NCBI RefSeq assembly: GCF_003385215.1
Contig: NZ_PQHW01000020.1
Location: 1-64,000, forward strand
Direction: 5' to 3'
From: Amycolatopsis thermalba
GTDB lineage: Bacteria > Actinomycetota > Actinomycetes > Mycobacteriales > Pseudonocardiaceae
Length of the DNA: 64,000 bases
The notes below the pieces were generated by a model. That model saw only the letters and a list, made by a program, of their open reading frames with translations. It made no database searches and was not told where the DNA came from. Below are positions 34,844 through 44,186 of this stretch, one piece after another (within the stretch, counting starts at the first letter, position 1; each line of letters opens with the position of its first letter). The translations under genes and the position numbers were made by a program.

Positions 34844-36769
34844 GTGGCTGATCAGCCGAAGGTGACGGAGAAGGAAGCCCGCGCGGTCGCCGAGGAGGCC
34901 CGGGAAAGCGGCTGGCGCAAGCCGTCGTTCGCCAAGGAGCTGTACCTCGGCCGCTTCCGGCTCGACCTCGTCCACCCGCACCCGCGTGCCGAACCGGCCG
35001 CCGCGGCGAAGGCCGAGCAGTTCCTCACCCGCCTGCGCGAGTACGCCGAGACCCTCGACGGCACGGTGATCGAACGCGAGTCGCGCATCCCCGACGAGTA
35101 CGTGAAGGGCCTGGCCGAGCTGGGCTGCTTCGGCATCAAGATCCCCGAGGAGTACGGCGGGCTCGGGCTGTCCCAGGTCGCCTACAACCGCGCGCTCGCG
35201 CTGCGCCGCTCGGTCCACCCGACGCTGGGCGTGCTGCTGTCGGCGCACCAGTCGATCGGCGTGCCGGAACCGCTCAAGCTGGCCGGCACGCCCGAGCAGA
35301 AGGCGAAGTTCCTGCCGCGCTGCGCGAAGGGCGCGGTCACCGCCTTCCTGCTCACCGAACCCGACGTCGGCTCCGACCCGGCGCGCCTGGCCACCACCGC
35401 GACCCCGACCGAGGACGGCGGCTACCTGCTCGACGGCGTCAAGCTGTGGACCACCAACGGGGTCGTCGCCGAGCTGGTCGTCGTCATGGCGCGCGTGCCG
35501 CGCAGCGAGGGGCACCCCGGCGGGATCACCGCGTTCATCGTCGAGATGGACTCGCCCGGCATCACCGTCGAGCGGCGCAACGCGTTCATGGGCCTGCGGG
35601 GCATCGAGAACGGCGTCACCCGCTTCCACCAGGTCCGGGTGCCCGCGGACGCGGTCGTCGGCGGCGAGGGCAAGGGGCTGAAGATCGCGCTGGCGACGCT
35701 GAACACCGGCCGGCTGTCGATCCCGTCGATGTGCGCGGGCGCGGGCAAGTGGTGCCTCAAGATCGCCCGCGAGTGGTCCGCGGCGCGCGTGCAGTGGGGC
35801 AAGCCGATCGCCGGGCACGCCGCGGTGGCGAACAAGATCTCGTTCATCGCCGCGACCACGTACGCGCTGGAGAGCGTGCAGGAGCTGTCCGGGCACATGA
35901 GCGACGAGGGCCGCAACGACATCCGCATCGAGGCGGCGCTGGCGAAGCTCTACGCCAGCGAGATGTCCTGCAAGATCGCCGACGAGCTGATGCAGATCCG
36001 CGGCGGCCGCGGGTACGAGACCGCCCAGTCGCTGGCCGCGCGCGGGGAACGCGCGGCCGGCGTCGAGCAGCTGGTGCGCGACCTGCGGATCAACCGGATC
36101 TTCGAGGGTTCCACCGAGATCATGCACCTGCTCATCGCGCGGGAAGCGGTCGACGCGCACCTGGCCGCCGCCGGGGCGCTCGCCGACCTGGAGGCGGACC
36201 TGCCCGCCAAGGCCAAGGCCGCCGCCAAGGCCAGCGGGTTCTACGCGAAGTGGCTGCCGCAGCTGGTCACCGGCCGCGGCCAGGTGCCCACGTCGTTCGC
36301 CGAGTTCGGGCAGCTCGCGCCGCATCTGCGCTACATCGAGCGCACGGCGCGCAAGCTGGCGCGGTCGACGTTCTACGGGATGGCGCGCTGGCAGGCCGGG
36401 CTGGAGAAGCGGCAGGGCTTCCTGGGCCGGATCGTCGACATCGGCGCCGAGCTGTTCGCCATGTCCGCGGCGTGCGTGCGGGCGGAGATGCAGCGCGAGG
36501 ACGACGTGCGGGAGGGCGAGGCCGCCTACGAGCTGGCCGACGTGTTCTGCCGTCAGGCGCGGGTGCGGATCGAGGTGCTGTTCGAGGGCCTGTGGCGCAA
36601 CACCGAGGACGCCGACCGCCGGCTCACCGACCGGGTCCTGGGCGGCGCCTACACCTGGCTCGAGGAGGGTGTGCTGGACCCGAGCGAGGGCACCGGGCCG
36701 TGGATCGCCGACTGGCGGGCGGGAGCGTCCACCGAGGACAACGTCGCGCGGCGGTACGCGACCGGCTGA
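34844..36769 (+). CDS. Acyl-CoA dehydrogenase family protein
   Basis: A 641-residue FAD enzyme, longer than the usual ~390, with an extra N-terminal ~60 residues and a C-terminal helical extension like very-long-chain or FadE5-type members. Motifs: FLLTEPDVGSDPA (FAD/substrate), W-T-T-N in the beta domain, QIRGGRGYE and RINRIFEGSTEIMHL. GGAGGT precedes the GTG. It should introduce a trans-2 double bond in a fatty acyl-CoA. It stands next to a lipase-like gene on the other strand, but no beta-oxidation partners are in the window. Confidence 0.9.
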   Translation: MADQPKVTEKEARAVAEEARESGWRKPSFAKELYLGRFRLDLVHPHPRAEPAAAAKAEQFLTRLREYAETLDGTVIERESRIPDEYVKGLAELGCFGIKIPEEYGGLGLSQVAYNRALALRRSVHPTLGVLLSAHQSIGVPEPLKLAGTPEQKAKFLPRCAKGAVTAFLLTEPDVGSDPARLATTATPTEDGGYLLDGVKLWTTNGVVAELVVVMARVPRSEGHPGGITAFIVEMDSPGITVERRNAFMGLRGIENGVTRFHQVRVPADAVVGGEGKGLKIALATLNTGRLSIPSMCAGAGKWCLKIAREWSAARVQWGKPIAGHAAVANKISFIAATTYALESVQELSGHMSDEGRNDIRIEAALAKLYASEMSCKIADELMQIRGGRGYETAQSLAARGERAAGVEQLVRDLRINRIFEGSTEIMHLLIAREAVDAHLAAAGALADLEADLPAKAKAAAKASGFYAKWLPQLVTGRGQVPTSFAEFGQLAPHLRYIERTARKLARSTFYGMARWQAGLEKRQGFLGRIVDIGAELFAMSAACVRAEMQREDDVREGEAAYELADVFCRQARVRIEVLFEGLWRNTEDADRRLTDRVLGGAYTWLEEGVLDPSEGTGPWIADWRAGASTEDNVARRYATG

Positions 36770-36788
36770 GCCGTGGTACTACTCGGCG

Positions 36789-37496
36789 ATGGCCTTCGTC
36801 GAGCTGAGCACGGACACGGTGGATGGTGCGATCGCCGCGGACCGGCTCGGCGCGGACCGCGTCGAGCTGTGTGCCGCCGGGGCGCTCGGCGGACTGACGC
36901 CCGGCCCCGGGCTGCTCGCGGCCACGCTGGCCCGCTGCGCGCTGGCCGAGGTGCACGTGCTGATCCGCCCGCGGGACGGCGGGTTCCGCTACGCGCCGGC
37001 CGAGGTGGACGCCATGCTCGCCGACGTCCGGCACGCGGTCGCGGCCGGGGCGCCGGGGGTGGTGGTCGGGGCGCTGACCGCGGCCGGCGAGGTCGACCGG
37101 GGCGTGGTCGGGGAGCTGGTGGCCGCCGCGGACGGCCGCGAGGTGACGTTCCACCGGGCGATCGACGTGTGCGCGGACCCGCTCGCGGCGCTGGAGGTGC
37201 TGGCGGAGCTGGGCGTGCGGCGCGTGCTCAGCTCCGGTCAGGCCAGGACCGCGGTGGAGGGTGCGCCGGTGCTGGCGCGGATGGCGGCGGCCGCCGGGGA
37301 CCGGCTGACGGTGATGGCGTGCGGCGGGATCCGCCCGCACAACGTCCGCCAGGTGCTCGACGCCACCAGGGTCCGGCACGTGCACGCCGCACCCCGCCGC
37401 CCGGCCGAACCGACGCCGACGACGACCGTGGACTTCGGTGTGCACGCGACGCTCGACGTGGCCGCGGCGAAGGCGCTGATCGCCGCCGCCCGCTGA
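36789..37496 (+). CDS. cutC: CutC-family protein
   Basis: A 235-residue TIM-barrel protein of the CutC family, historically linked to copper homeostasis, although the biochemical role is unsettled. Family motifs ADRVELCAAGALGGLTPG, VLIRPRDGGFRY, VTFHRAID, VLSSGQ and CGGIRPHNV are in order. The ATG 20 nt after the acyl-CoA dehydrogenase stop suggests co-transcription, though no Shine-Dalgarno is obvious. Confidence 0.85.
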   Translation: MAFVELSTDTVDGAIAADRLGADRVELCAAGALGGLTPGPGLLAATLARCALAEVHVLIRPRDGGFRYAPAEVDAMLADVRHAVAAGAPGVVVGALTAAGEVDRGVVGELVAAADGREVTFHRAIDVCADPLAALEVLAELGVRRVLSSGQARTAVEGAPVLARMAAAAGDRLTVMACGGIRPHNVRQVLDATRVRHVHAAPRRPAEPTPTTTVDFGVHATLDVAAAKALIAAAR

Positions 37497-37503
37497 CCGC
37501 ACA

Positions 37504-37675
37504 CGAGCGCAGAACTCGCGCGCCGCAACGCAGAACTCGCGCGCCGGAGCGTGGGACTCGCGCGCCGGAGCGTGGGACTCGCGGCTGCCGCGAGTTCCAC
37601 GCTCGTGACCGCGAGTCCCACGCTCGGGGAGGTGAGTTCTGCGTTCGGGGAGGTGAGTTCTGCGTTCGTGCGCTG
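37504..37675. repeat. Mirror-ordered dyad array between convergent genes
   Basis: Eight ~15-bp units around [ag]cgcagaactcgcg (A) and gcgtgggactcgcg (B) or their complements. Plus-strand order is A A B B, a 4-nt centre ctgc, then B' B' A' A'. The whole 170 bp can fold on itself. It fills the gap between cutC and dedA, which converge, so it may also stop transcription from both sides. No coding function is apparent. Confidence 0.85.
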
Positions 37676-37677
37676 CT

Positions 37678-38334
37678 TCACTCGGCCTTGCTGGGCTCCG
37701 TGGTGCGCTGCTCGAGCTTGCCCATCGCCTTTTTCTTCTTCCACCGCAGCAGGAAGAACACGCCCACCGCGACCAGGACGCCGACCACGATCAGGCCGCC
37801 GGTGTTCAGCATGCCCTCGATGCGCTTGGCCGCCTCGCCCATGGCGGCGCCCAGGCTGATGTGCAGCAGCGACCAGCTGATCGCGCCCGCGGCCGCGGCC
37901 GGCAGGAACTTCCGGAACTCCAGGCCGGAGGTGCCCGCCGCGGCCGGGGTCAGCGTCCGGATCACCGGCAGGAACCGCGCGAAGAACACCGCCCACGCGC
38001 CTCTGCGGTGCAGCACGTCGGTCGCCTTGTCCCAGGCGTCGGTGCCGTACTTCTGGATCAGCTTGGTCTCCCGCAGCCGCGGCCCGAACCTCCGCCCGAT
38101 CGCGTACCCGAGCGAGTCGCCGAGGGTGGCGCACACCGACACCACCGCCCACAGGATCAGGAACCGCGGCGCGGTGTTGGCCGTGGTCGCGGCGACCAGC
38201 AGTCCCGACTCGCCCGGGGCGATGAAACCCAGCCCGATCGTGCACTCGGCGAACACGAGCGCGCCCGTCGCGCCGACCAACGCCGGCTGCGGTAGTGCCT
38301 GCAGCCATTCCAGGATGTCGGTTACCAACGCCAC
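37678..38334 (-). CDS. DedA-family membrane protein
   Basis: A 218-residue VTT/SNARE-associated membrane protein with about five hydrophobic segments and a Lys/Arg-rich C-terminal tail (LLRWKKKKAMGKLEQR). Family motifs E-x-GLGFIAPGESGL, GDSLGYAIGRRFG and FFARFLPVIRTLTPAAAG, including the functional Arg and Pro, are present. DedA proteins are linked to lipid-carrier recycling and membrane potential (family knowledge). Single gene. Confidence 0.9.
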   Translation of the reverse strand: MALVTDILEWLQALPQPALVGATGALVFAECTIGLGFIAPGESGLLVAATTANTAPRFLILWAVVSVCATLGDSLGYAIGRRFGPRLRETKLIQKYGTDAWDKATDVLHRRGAWAVFFARFLPVIRTLTPAAAGTSGLEFRKFLPAAAAGAISWSLLHISLGAAMGEAAKRIEGMLNTGGLIVVGVLVAVGVFFLLRWKKKKAMGKLEQRTTEPSKAE

Positions 38335-38434
38335 GTGCGATTCCCCTGTCCGTTACGCCCCTGCTGACCCCTTCAAACTACCGTGCACGGTATCGGGCCC
38401 GCGGCGCACTTTCGTCAGGGAATTCCCCCGACTT

Positions 38435-39436
38435 TCAGCGCGTCAGGAGGCTGCTGGCCTCCTGGGCGGCGGGCCCGGCCTCGGCCAGGTGGGCCAGGTT
38501 CTCCGGCAGCGCCTCGCCGCGGTGCCGCTTGGTCTGGGCGTACAGCCGGCCGGCCCGGTAGGACGAGCGGACCAGCGGCCCGGCCATCACCCCGGCGAAC
38601 CCGAGGCCCTCGGCGACCTTGGCGTGCTCGACGAACTCCTCCGGCTTGACCCACCGGTCCACCGGGTGGTGCCGCACCGACGGGCGCAGGTACTGGGTGA
38701 TCGTCAGGATCTCGCAGCCCGCGTTCACCAGGTCGCGCATCGCCGGCTCGACCTCCTCGGGGGTTTCCCCCATGCCGAGGATCAGGTTCGACTTGGTGAC
38801 CAGCCCGGCCTCGCGGGCGCGGGTGATGACCTCCAGCGACCGCGCGTAGCGGAAGCCGGGGCGGATGCGCTTGAAGATCCGCGGCACGGTCTCGACGTTG
38901 TGCGCGAGCACCTCGGGCGCGGAGCCGAACACCTCGGCCAGCTGGCCGGGGTCGGCGTTGAAGTCCGGGATCAGCAGCTCGACGCCGGTGCCCGGGTTGA
39001 GGGCGTGGATCTGGCGGACGGTCTCGGCGTACAGCCACGCGCCGCCGTCATCGAGGTCGTCGCGGGCGACACCGGTGACGGTCGAGTAGCGCAGGCCCAT
39101 CGCCTGAACGCTTTCGGCGACCCGGCGCGGCTCCTCGCGGTCCAGCGCGGCCGGCTTGCCGGTGTCGATCTGGCAGAAGTCGCAGCGGCGGGTGCACTGG
39201 TCACCGCCGATGAGGAACGTCGCCTCGCGGTCCTCCCAGCACTCGTAGATGTTGGGACAGCCCGCCTCTTCGCAGACCGTGTGCAGGCCCTCCCGGCGGA
39301 CCAGGCCTTTGAGCTCGGTGAACTCCGGCCCCATCTTCGCGCGGGTCTTGATCCAGGACGGCTTCTTCTCGATCGGGGTTTCACTGTTGCGGACCTCGAG
39401 CCGCAGCAGTTTCCGACCTTCAGGCACAACAGTCAC
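38435..39436 (-). CDS. lipA: Lipoyl synthase
   Basis: Radical-SAM enzyme of 333 residues that inserts two sulfurs into protein-bound octanoyl groups. Auxiliary-cluster cysteines are in [12 protein letters not shown], the radical-SAM cluster in CTRRCDFC, and the conserved Arg-Ser-Ser-Tyr lies near the C-terminus (VRSSYRAG). It serves the E2 subunit encoded at 46.7-48.5 kb. LipB, its usual direct neighbour, lies 3.4 kb away, separated by four accessory genes. Confidence 0.97.
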   Translation of the reverse strand: MTVVPEGRKLLRLEVRNSETPIEKKPSWIKTRAKMGPEFTELKGLVRREGLHTVCEEAGCPNIYECWEDREATFLIGGDQCTRRCDFCQIDTGKPAALDREEPRRVAESVQAMGLRYSTVTGVARDDLDDGGAWLYAETVRQIHALNPGTGVELLIPDFNADPGQLAEVFGSAPEVLAHNVETVPRIFKRIRPGFRYARSLEVITRAREAGLVTKSNLILGMGETPEEVEPAMRDLVNAGCEILTITQYLRPSVRHHPVDRWVKPEEFVEHAKVAEGLGFAGVMAGPLVRSSYRAGRLYAQTKRHRGEALPENLAHLAEAGPAAQEASSLLTR

Positions 39437-39472
39437 GCGCCCCAGCGTACGCTCTCGGCAGGGGGCGACGAC

Positions 39473-40417
39473 CTACGCTGGGTCGGGGGTCACGCTGGTC
39501 AGTTTGGCCGTCAGCTCCCACAGCTTGCGGCCGGTCTCGCGGTCCAGCGCGGGGCGCAGCGGCGGCACCACGGTGGGGTTGCCGCGGATGCCGCGGAACA
39601 GGCGCGGGCCGATGTAGTCACCGCCGTTGACGTCCGGCGCGGTGGCCGCGATCAGTGACGGCAGCGCGCCCGTCCGGACACCCTGCGCGATGAGCAGGTC
39701 ACCCAGGAAGGTCACCCCGCCGACGATCGCGCGCACGACCGGGTGGCCCTGCGCGTTGGCCATGTTCGAGTTCAGGCTGGTCGCCGTGTAGCCGGGGTGG
39801 GCGGCCACGCTGATCACGTCGTCACCGGCGGCGCGCAGGCGGCGGTCCAGTTCGAGCGCGAAGATCTGGTTGGCGATCTTCGACTGCGCGTACGCCGCGG
39901 CCGGGTTGTAGCGCCGGTGCTCGAAGCCGGGATCGTCGAAGTCGACGCGGCCACCGGTGGCGGCGAGGCTGGACAGCGTCACCACCCGGGCGTCCGTGCC
40001 GCGCCGCAGGGCGGGCATGAGCAGCCAGGTCAGTGCCGCGTGCCCCAGGTGGTTGGTGCCGAACTGCAGCTCGAAACCGTCCTTGGTGCGGCTCTTGGGC
40101 GCGGCCATCAGGCCGGCGTTGTTGATCAGGACGTCGAGCCTGCCGCCGGTGATCTCCTCGGTGCGCTGCGCGGCCGCGCGCACCGACGCGAGGTCGGCCA
40201 GGTCCAGGGAGATCAGTTCGGGGGCGACCGCCGCGGCCGCGGAAACGGTGCGCAGCGCCTGCTCACCGCGTTCCGGGTTGCGGCAGGCGATCAGCACGCG
40301 CGCGCCCTTGGCGGCCAGCACGAGGGAGGTTCGCAGACCGAGGCCGGAGTTCGCGCCGGTGACGAGCACCGTGCGGCCCGTCTGGTCGGGGATGTCGGCC
40401 TCGGTCCAGGTTGTCAT
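39473..40417 (-). CDS. SDR-family oxidoreductase (retinol-dehydrogenase-like)
   Basis: A 314-residue SDR with TGANSGLG, INNAGLMA, catalytic SSLAATGG and YAQSK. The ACRNPERG motif after strand 2 favours NADP(H). It belongs to the WWOX/RDH-like branch common in actinobacteria. It stands between lipA and a TetR-like gene, all on the minus strand, with 19 bp to the latter, so co-transcription with that gene is possible. Confidence 0.88.
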   Translation of the reverse strand: MTTWTEADIPDQTGRTVLVTGANSGLGLRTSLVLAAKGARVLIACRNPERGEQALRTVSAAAAVAPELISLDLADLASVRAAAQRTEEITGGRLDVLINNAGLMAAPKSRTKDGFELQFGTNHLGHAALTWLLMPALRRGTDARVVTLSSLAATGGRVDFDDPGFEHRRYNPAAAYAQSKIANQIFALELDRRLRAAGDDVISVAAHPGYTATSLNSNMANAQGHPVVRAIVGGVTFLGDLLIAQGVRTGALPSLIAATAPDVNGGDYIGPRLFRGIRGNPTVVPPLRPALDRETGRKLWELTAKLTSVTPDPA

Positions 40418-40436
40418 GCCCGGATACTAGGGAAGA

Positions 40437-40934
40437 TCACGCACTCGGGGCCAGCATCCGCAGCAGGCGGTTGAACGGCCGCGCGGGACGCAGGCCGGGG
40501 CCCTCGGTCAGCAGGGCCTCGAAGGCGGCGCCGACCTTGGCCACCTCCTCCACCGGCTCGTCCGGCTCCGCGAGCCCGGCCGCGACGGCGAGCATCGCCT
40601 GCTCGGCGCGGTGCGCGGTCTTCAGCGCGGGGTAGGAGTCCCGGTGGGTGGCGACGACCTCGTAGAGCGCGCGGTTGCGCCGCACGGCAGCGGTGAACGC
40701 CCGCTTGACCGCGTCCACGTGGTCGTCCTCGCCCTCGGTCTGGGCACGCAGGTGACCGCTGAGCAGCTGGGTCCAGCGGTAGTGCAGCGCGGCCATGAGG
40801 TTCTCGCGCGTGCCGAAGGCCTGCTCGGCTCCGGGGATCTCTTCGAAGGGCAGCGGGCCTCGCGGGTCGCGGGCCGCCGCGGTCAGGACGGCGTCCAGGA
40901 TGTCGCGCCGCCGGTAGAAGTCGTTCCAGCTCAT
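40437..40934 (-). CDS. TetR-like small protein of unknown function
   Basis: A 165-residue protein starting MSWNDFYRRRDILDAVL. The first ~60 residues follow the spacing of a TetR DNA-binding domain (FEEIPGAEQAFGTRENLMAALHYRW) but the recognition helix is poor. The remainder is helical. GGAGG lies 4 nt before the ATG. It is divergent from a full TetR gene and shares a promoter region full of operator dyads, so it is probably a regulatory partner or target. Function not known. Confidence 0.7.
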   Translation of the reverse strand: MSWNDFYRRRDILDAVLTAAARDPRGPLPFEEIPGAEQAFGTRENLMAALHYRWTQLLSGHLRAQTEGEDDHVDAVKRAFTAAVRRNRALYEVVATHRDSYPALKTAHRAEQAMLAVAAGLAEPDEPVEEVAKVGAAFEALLTEGPGLRPARPFNRLLRMLAPSA

Positions 40935-40960
40935 GGGTCCTCCACTGTTGTGACCCCGGC

Positions 40961-41024
40961 CATACTCTGGGTTTGAAGCATACTGTCGGTATGGTGCCGA
41001 CACAGTGAACATACCACGGGTATG
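40961..41024. promoter_or_regulatory. Tandem operator dyads between divergent TetR-type genes
   Basis: CATACCACGGGTATG (41010-41024) is a perfect dyad. CATACTGTCGGTATG (40979-40993) has one mismatch. CATACTCTGGGTTTG (40961-40975) is a weaker third copy. The two good sites start 31 bp apart, close to three helical turns. Confidence 0.7.
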
Positions 41025-41047
41025 GAAACGGAAACCGGCGTAAGCTT

Positions 41048-41656
41048 GTGAGCGTGGTGACAATGCGGTCCAGGCGTCTCGACTATTCGGAGTCCACGCG
41101 GTCGGCCCTGGTGAACAGCGCGGTGGAGCTGTTCACCAAACGGGGCTACGCGAGCACTTCGCTCGATGAGGTCGCCAAGCGCGCCCGCGTCACCAAGGGT
41201 GCCCTGTATCACCATTTCAGTGGAAAGCAGGCGCTCTTCGAAGCGGCGTTCGAGAAGGTCGAGAGCCGGGTCTTCGGGCGCCTGGAAGAGATCATGGGCG
41301 GCAGCGGCACGCCGTGGGAGCGGGCGCTGGCCGGGCTGCGCGAGTTCATCTCCAGCTGCCTCGACCCGGCCTACCAGCGCATCGCGATCCACGAGGCGCC
41401 GGTGGTGATGGGCTGGGAGCGCTGGCGGGAGGCCGAGGACAGGGCGAGCTTCGGGCTGATCCGGTCGAGCCTGGAGGACCTGATCGAGGCGGGCGAGGTG
41501 GACGAGGTCCCGGTCGAGATCACCGCGCGGCTGCTGTTCGGAGCCCTGCACAGCGCGGCGACCGAGATCGCGAGCTCACCGGACCCGAAGAAGGTCGGCG
41601 CCCAGATCGAAGCGGTGATCGTGCAGCTGCTGCACCGGGTTCGGCGCACCGCCTAG
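41048..41656 (+). CDS. TetR-family regulator
   Basis: A 202-residue repressor with a complete N-terminal DNA-binding domain (LVNSAVELFTKRGYASTSL and EVAKRARVTKGALYHHFSG). The C-terminal domain has the motif IHEAPVVMGWERWRE, typical of one large actinobacterial TetR branch. Starts at 41048, 41054, 41057 and 41063 are all possible; none has a strong ribosome-binding site. It likely binds the CATACC-N3-GGTATG dyads upstream and controls itself plus the divergent gene. Confidence 0.88.
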   Translation: MSVVTMRSRRLDYSESTRSALVNSAVELFTKRGYASTSLDEVAKRARVTKGALYHHFSGKQALFEAAFEKVESRVFGRLEEIMGGSGTPWERALAGLREFISSCLDPAYQRIAIHEAPVVMGWERWREAEDRASFGLIRSSLEDLIEAGEVDEVPVEITARLLFGALHSAATEIASSPDPKKVGAQIEAVIVQLLHRVRRTA

Positions 41657-41676
41657 CCTTTGCGTCGCGCCGCCAT

Positions 41677-41818
41677 GCTTGCACCGCCGCGGGTTCTGAG
41701 GTGGTTCCTCGCGAGGACAGCGCCGACGTGGTGAACTGGCGTTCATGAGGAGGCGATCCCACAGCGAGGGGCCGCCTCAGGTTCCGCCACCCGCACCGCC
41801 ACGCAAGCCGTTCACCGG
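41677..41818. repeat. 142-bp imperfect palindromic intergenic element
   Basis: The left arm (41677-41713) and the complement of the right arm (41764-41818) share gcttgc, a GC-rich block and ctgaggnggnncctcgc. The core pairs at 14 of 17 positions. The centre contains gttcatgaggagg. No reading frame in it looks genuine. It lies between tetR and the F420-type oxidoreductase gene. Confidence 0.65.
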
Positions 41819-41838
41819 ATATTCCTTAGGGTGGGCTC

Positions 41839-42771
41839 GTGGACCTTCGGATTTTCACTGAGCCCCAGCAGGGCGCGAGCTACGACGATCTCCTGCGCGT
41901 CGCCAAGGCGACCGAGGACAACGGCTTCGACGCCTTCTTCCGTTCCGACCACTTCCTGAAGATGGGTTCCGCCTCCGGGCTGCCCGGCCCGACCGACGCG
42001 TGGGTGACCCTCGGCGCGCTGGCCCGCGAGACCTCCCGCATCCGGCTGGGCACGCTGGTCACCGCCGCCACCTTCCGCCACCCGTCGGTGCTGGCGATCT
42101 CCGTGGCGCAGGTCGACCAGATGTCCGGCGGCCGCGTCGACTTCGGTCTCGGCTCCGGCTGGTACGACGCCGAGCACCAGGCCTACGGCATCCCGATGCC
42201 GGAGATCAAGGAGCGCTTCGACCTCTACGCCGAGCAGCTGGAGATCATCACCGGCCTGTGGGAGACCCCCGAGGGCGAGACGTTCTCCTTCGACGGCAAG
42301 CACTACCAGCTCGCCGACGCGCCCGGGCTGCCCAAGCCGGCCCAGTCGCCGCGCCCGCCGGTGATCATCGGCGGCGGCGGCAAGAAGCGCACCCCGGCGC
42401 TGGCGGCGCGCTTCGCCAACGAGTTCAACGTCGCGTTCGTCGACGCGGCCACCGGCGCCGCCCAGTTCGAGCGCGTCGACGCCGCCTGCCGCGAGATCGG
42501 CCGCGACCCCCAGGAGATCATCCGGTCCGCGGCTCAGGTGGTGGCCGTCGGCAAGGACGACGCCGAGTTCGCCCGCCGCGCCGCCGCCATCGGCCGCGAG
42601 ACCGGCGAGGTGAAGCAGAACGGCCTGGCCGGCACCGTCGACGAGGTGGTCGACAAGATCGGCCGCTTCCGCGAGGCCACCGGCGTCACCCGGCTGTACC
42701 TGCAGGTGCTGGACCTGTCCGACCTGGACCACCTCGAGCTGATCGCGTCGAAGGTCGCCCCGCAGCTGTGA
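41839..42771 (+). CDS. LLM-class F420-dependent oxidoreductase
   Basis: A 310-residue luciferase-like TIM-barrel enzyme. The pattern FDAFFRSDH, RIRLGTLVTAATFRHP, GRVDFGLGSGWYDAEHQAYG and PPVIIGGGGKKRTP is that of actinobacterial F420-dependent hydride-transfer enzymes. The GTG start gives the normal N-terminus VDLRIFTEPQQG. No partner gene nearby. Substrate unknown; FMN cannot be excluded as cofactor. Confidence 0.88.
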   Translation: MDLRIFTEPQQGASYDDLLRVAKATEDNGFDAFFRSDHFLKMGSASGLPGPTDAWVTLGALARETSRIRLGTLVTAATFRHPSVLAISVAQVDQMSGGRVDFGLGSGWYDAEHQAYGIPMPEIKERFDLYAEQLEIITGLWETPEGETFSFDGKHYQLADAPGLPKPAQSPRPPVIIGGGGKKRTPALAARFANEFNVAFVDAATGAAQFERVDAACREIGRDPQEIIRSAAQVVAVGKDDAEFARRAAAIGRETGEVKQNGLAGTVDEVVDKIGRFREATGVTRLYLQVLDLSDLDHLELIASKVAPQL

Positions 42772-42799
42772 CCGCGCGTCCTCCGGCCCCGGGCGCGGC

Positions 42800-43543
42800 T
42801 CAGGGCCGGAGGGCGAACGTCACGCCCGGCGCGGCGGGCGCCGAGTCCTCGCGCCGCAGCCACCGGTCGTCCGACACCGCCAGCTCGCCGTCCAGCGCGG
42901 CCAGCACCGCGTCGCGGGCCAGGGGCAGCGCCTCGGCGACCGGGACGTCCCGCTCCAGCTCGAACGACAGCGACGTCACGCCGGCGTCCCGGATCCCGCA
43001 CGGCACGATCTTGTCGAACGCGGTCAGGTCGGCGTTGCAGTTCAGCTCGAAGCCGTGCATCGTCACGCCGCGCTGCACGCGGATGCCGATGGCCGCGATC
43101 TTGCGCTCCGGCCCGCGCTCGTCGGCGGGCACCCACACGCCGCTGCGGCCCTCGACCCGTCCGGTGTAGACACCGAACTGGTCGCACACCCGGATCAGCG
43201 CCTCCTCCAGGCGACGCACGTAGTGCACGACGTCGATGGGGTCGCCCAGCTTCACGATCGGGTAGCCGACCAGCTGTCCCGGGCCGTGCCAGGTGATCTT
43301 GCCGCCGCGGTCGACGTCGATCACCGGCGTGCCGTCGGTGGGCCGGTCGGACTCCTCCGTGCGCTTGCCCGCGGTGTAGACCGAGGGGTGCTCCAGCAGC
43401 AGGAGCGTGTCCGACGCCTCTTCGCACTCCGCCCGCGCGGTCGCCAGCTCCCGCTGCAGCTCCCAGGCTCGCAGGTAGTCGATGGTGCCGACGTTCTTGA
43501 CGGTGACGGGGGCGCCGGCGGCGCGGCAGGACTGTGGACTCAC
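42800..43543 (-). CDS. lipB: Octanoyl-[acyl carrier protein] transferase
   Basis: A 247-residue enzyme that moves octanoate from acyl carrier protein to lipoyl domains, the first step before LipA. Motifs: [31 protein letters not shown] and the acyl-thioester Cys in IVPCGI. Full length. It runs in the same direction as lipA and the E2/E3 genes, forming a lipoate-related neighbourhood. Confidence 0.96.
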   Translation of the reverse strand: MSPQSCRAAGAPVTVKNVGTIDYLRAWELQRELATARAECEEASDTLLLLEHPSVYTAGKRTEESDRPTDGTPVIDVDRGGKITWHGPGQLVGYPIVKLGDPIDVVHYVRRLEEALIRVCDQFGVYTGRVEGRSGVWVPADERGPERKIAAIGIRVQRGVTMHGFELNCNADLTAFDKIVPCGIRDAGVTSLSFELERDVPVAEALPLARDAVLAALDGELAVSDDRWLRREDSAPAAPGVTFALRP

Positions 43544-43553
43544 GTCTGGCAGG

Positions 43554-44186
43554 TTACGCCGCCCGCGCCGGCGACGGCACGGGCTGTGGCGGGAGCAACC
43601 GCACCGCCCAGCCGGTGACGAACCCGACGCCCAGCACGCCGAGGACGGCGCCGATGGTGTCGCTGACCCAGTGCACCCCGAGCACCACCCGGCTGGCCGC
43701 GCACAGCACGGTCGCGATCGAGAAGAACACCACGACCCACTTCGTCAGCTTCGGCGCCAGCCACAGGCACAGCAGCGTCGCCGCGAGGCCGGTGCTGGAG
43801 ATCGACACCACGTGCCCGCTGGGGTAGCTGAACTCCGGGTACTCGCGCGGCCGGTCACGGTCGAACAGCGGTTTGAACACCACGCTCACCAGCCGGGTCG
43901 TGGCGAGCACGGCCAGCACCCGCAGGCCGACGCCGGCCTGGTAGCGCATGCCGCGGCGCCAGCACACCAGGATCCCGATGGCCAGCGCGATCGCGAACGT
44001 CGCGGGCACGACCGGCCCGAACACGTCGCTGACGATCTGCGCCACCCGGCCCGGGGTGTCCCGCCACCAGCCCTGCACCAGGCCCGCCACGGCCCGGTCG
44101 ACGGCGTACGGCGGCCGGGCGACGGCCACGCCCAGCCCGAGGAACAGGACGAAGAACGCGCCGCCGAGCGGGAGCCACCTGGTCAC
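43554..44186 (-). CDS. PAP2-family membrane phosphatase
   Basis: A 210-residue phosphatase with about five or six membrane segments. The three phosphatase motifs are [15 protein letters not shown] and [12 protein letters not shown]. The active site faces the outside, acting on phosphatidate or undecaprenyl pyrophosphate type lipids (family knowledge). The GTG overlaps the stop of the TIGR01777 gene (GTGA). Confidence 0.9.
   Translation of the reverse strand: MTRWLPLGGAFFVLFLGLGVAVARPPYAVDRAVAGLVQGWWRDTPGRVAQIVSDVFGPVVPATFAIALAIGILVCWRRGMRYQAGVGLRVLAVLATTRLVSVVFKPLFDRDRPREYPEFSYPSGHVVSISSTGLAATLLCLWLAPKLTKWVVVFFSIATVLCAASRVVLGVHWVSDTIGAVLGVLGVGFVTGWAVRLLPPQPVPSPARAA

Noticed and set aside
37504-37675. 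CRISPR array
   Set aside because: Units are ~15 bp, lack unique spacers and turn around in the middle; no cas genes nearby.
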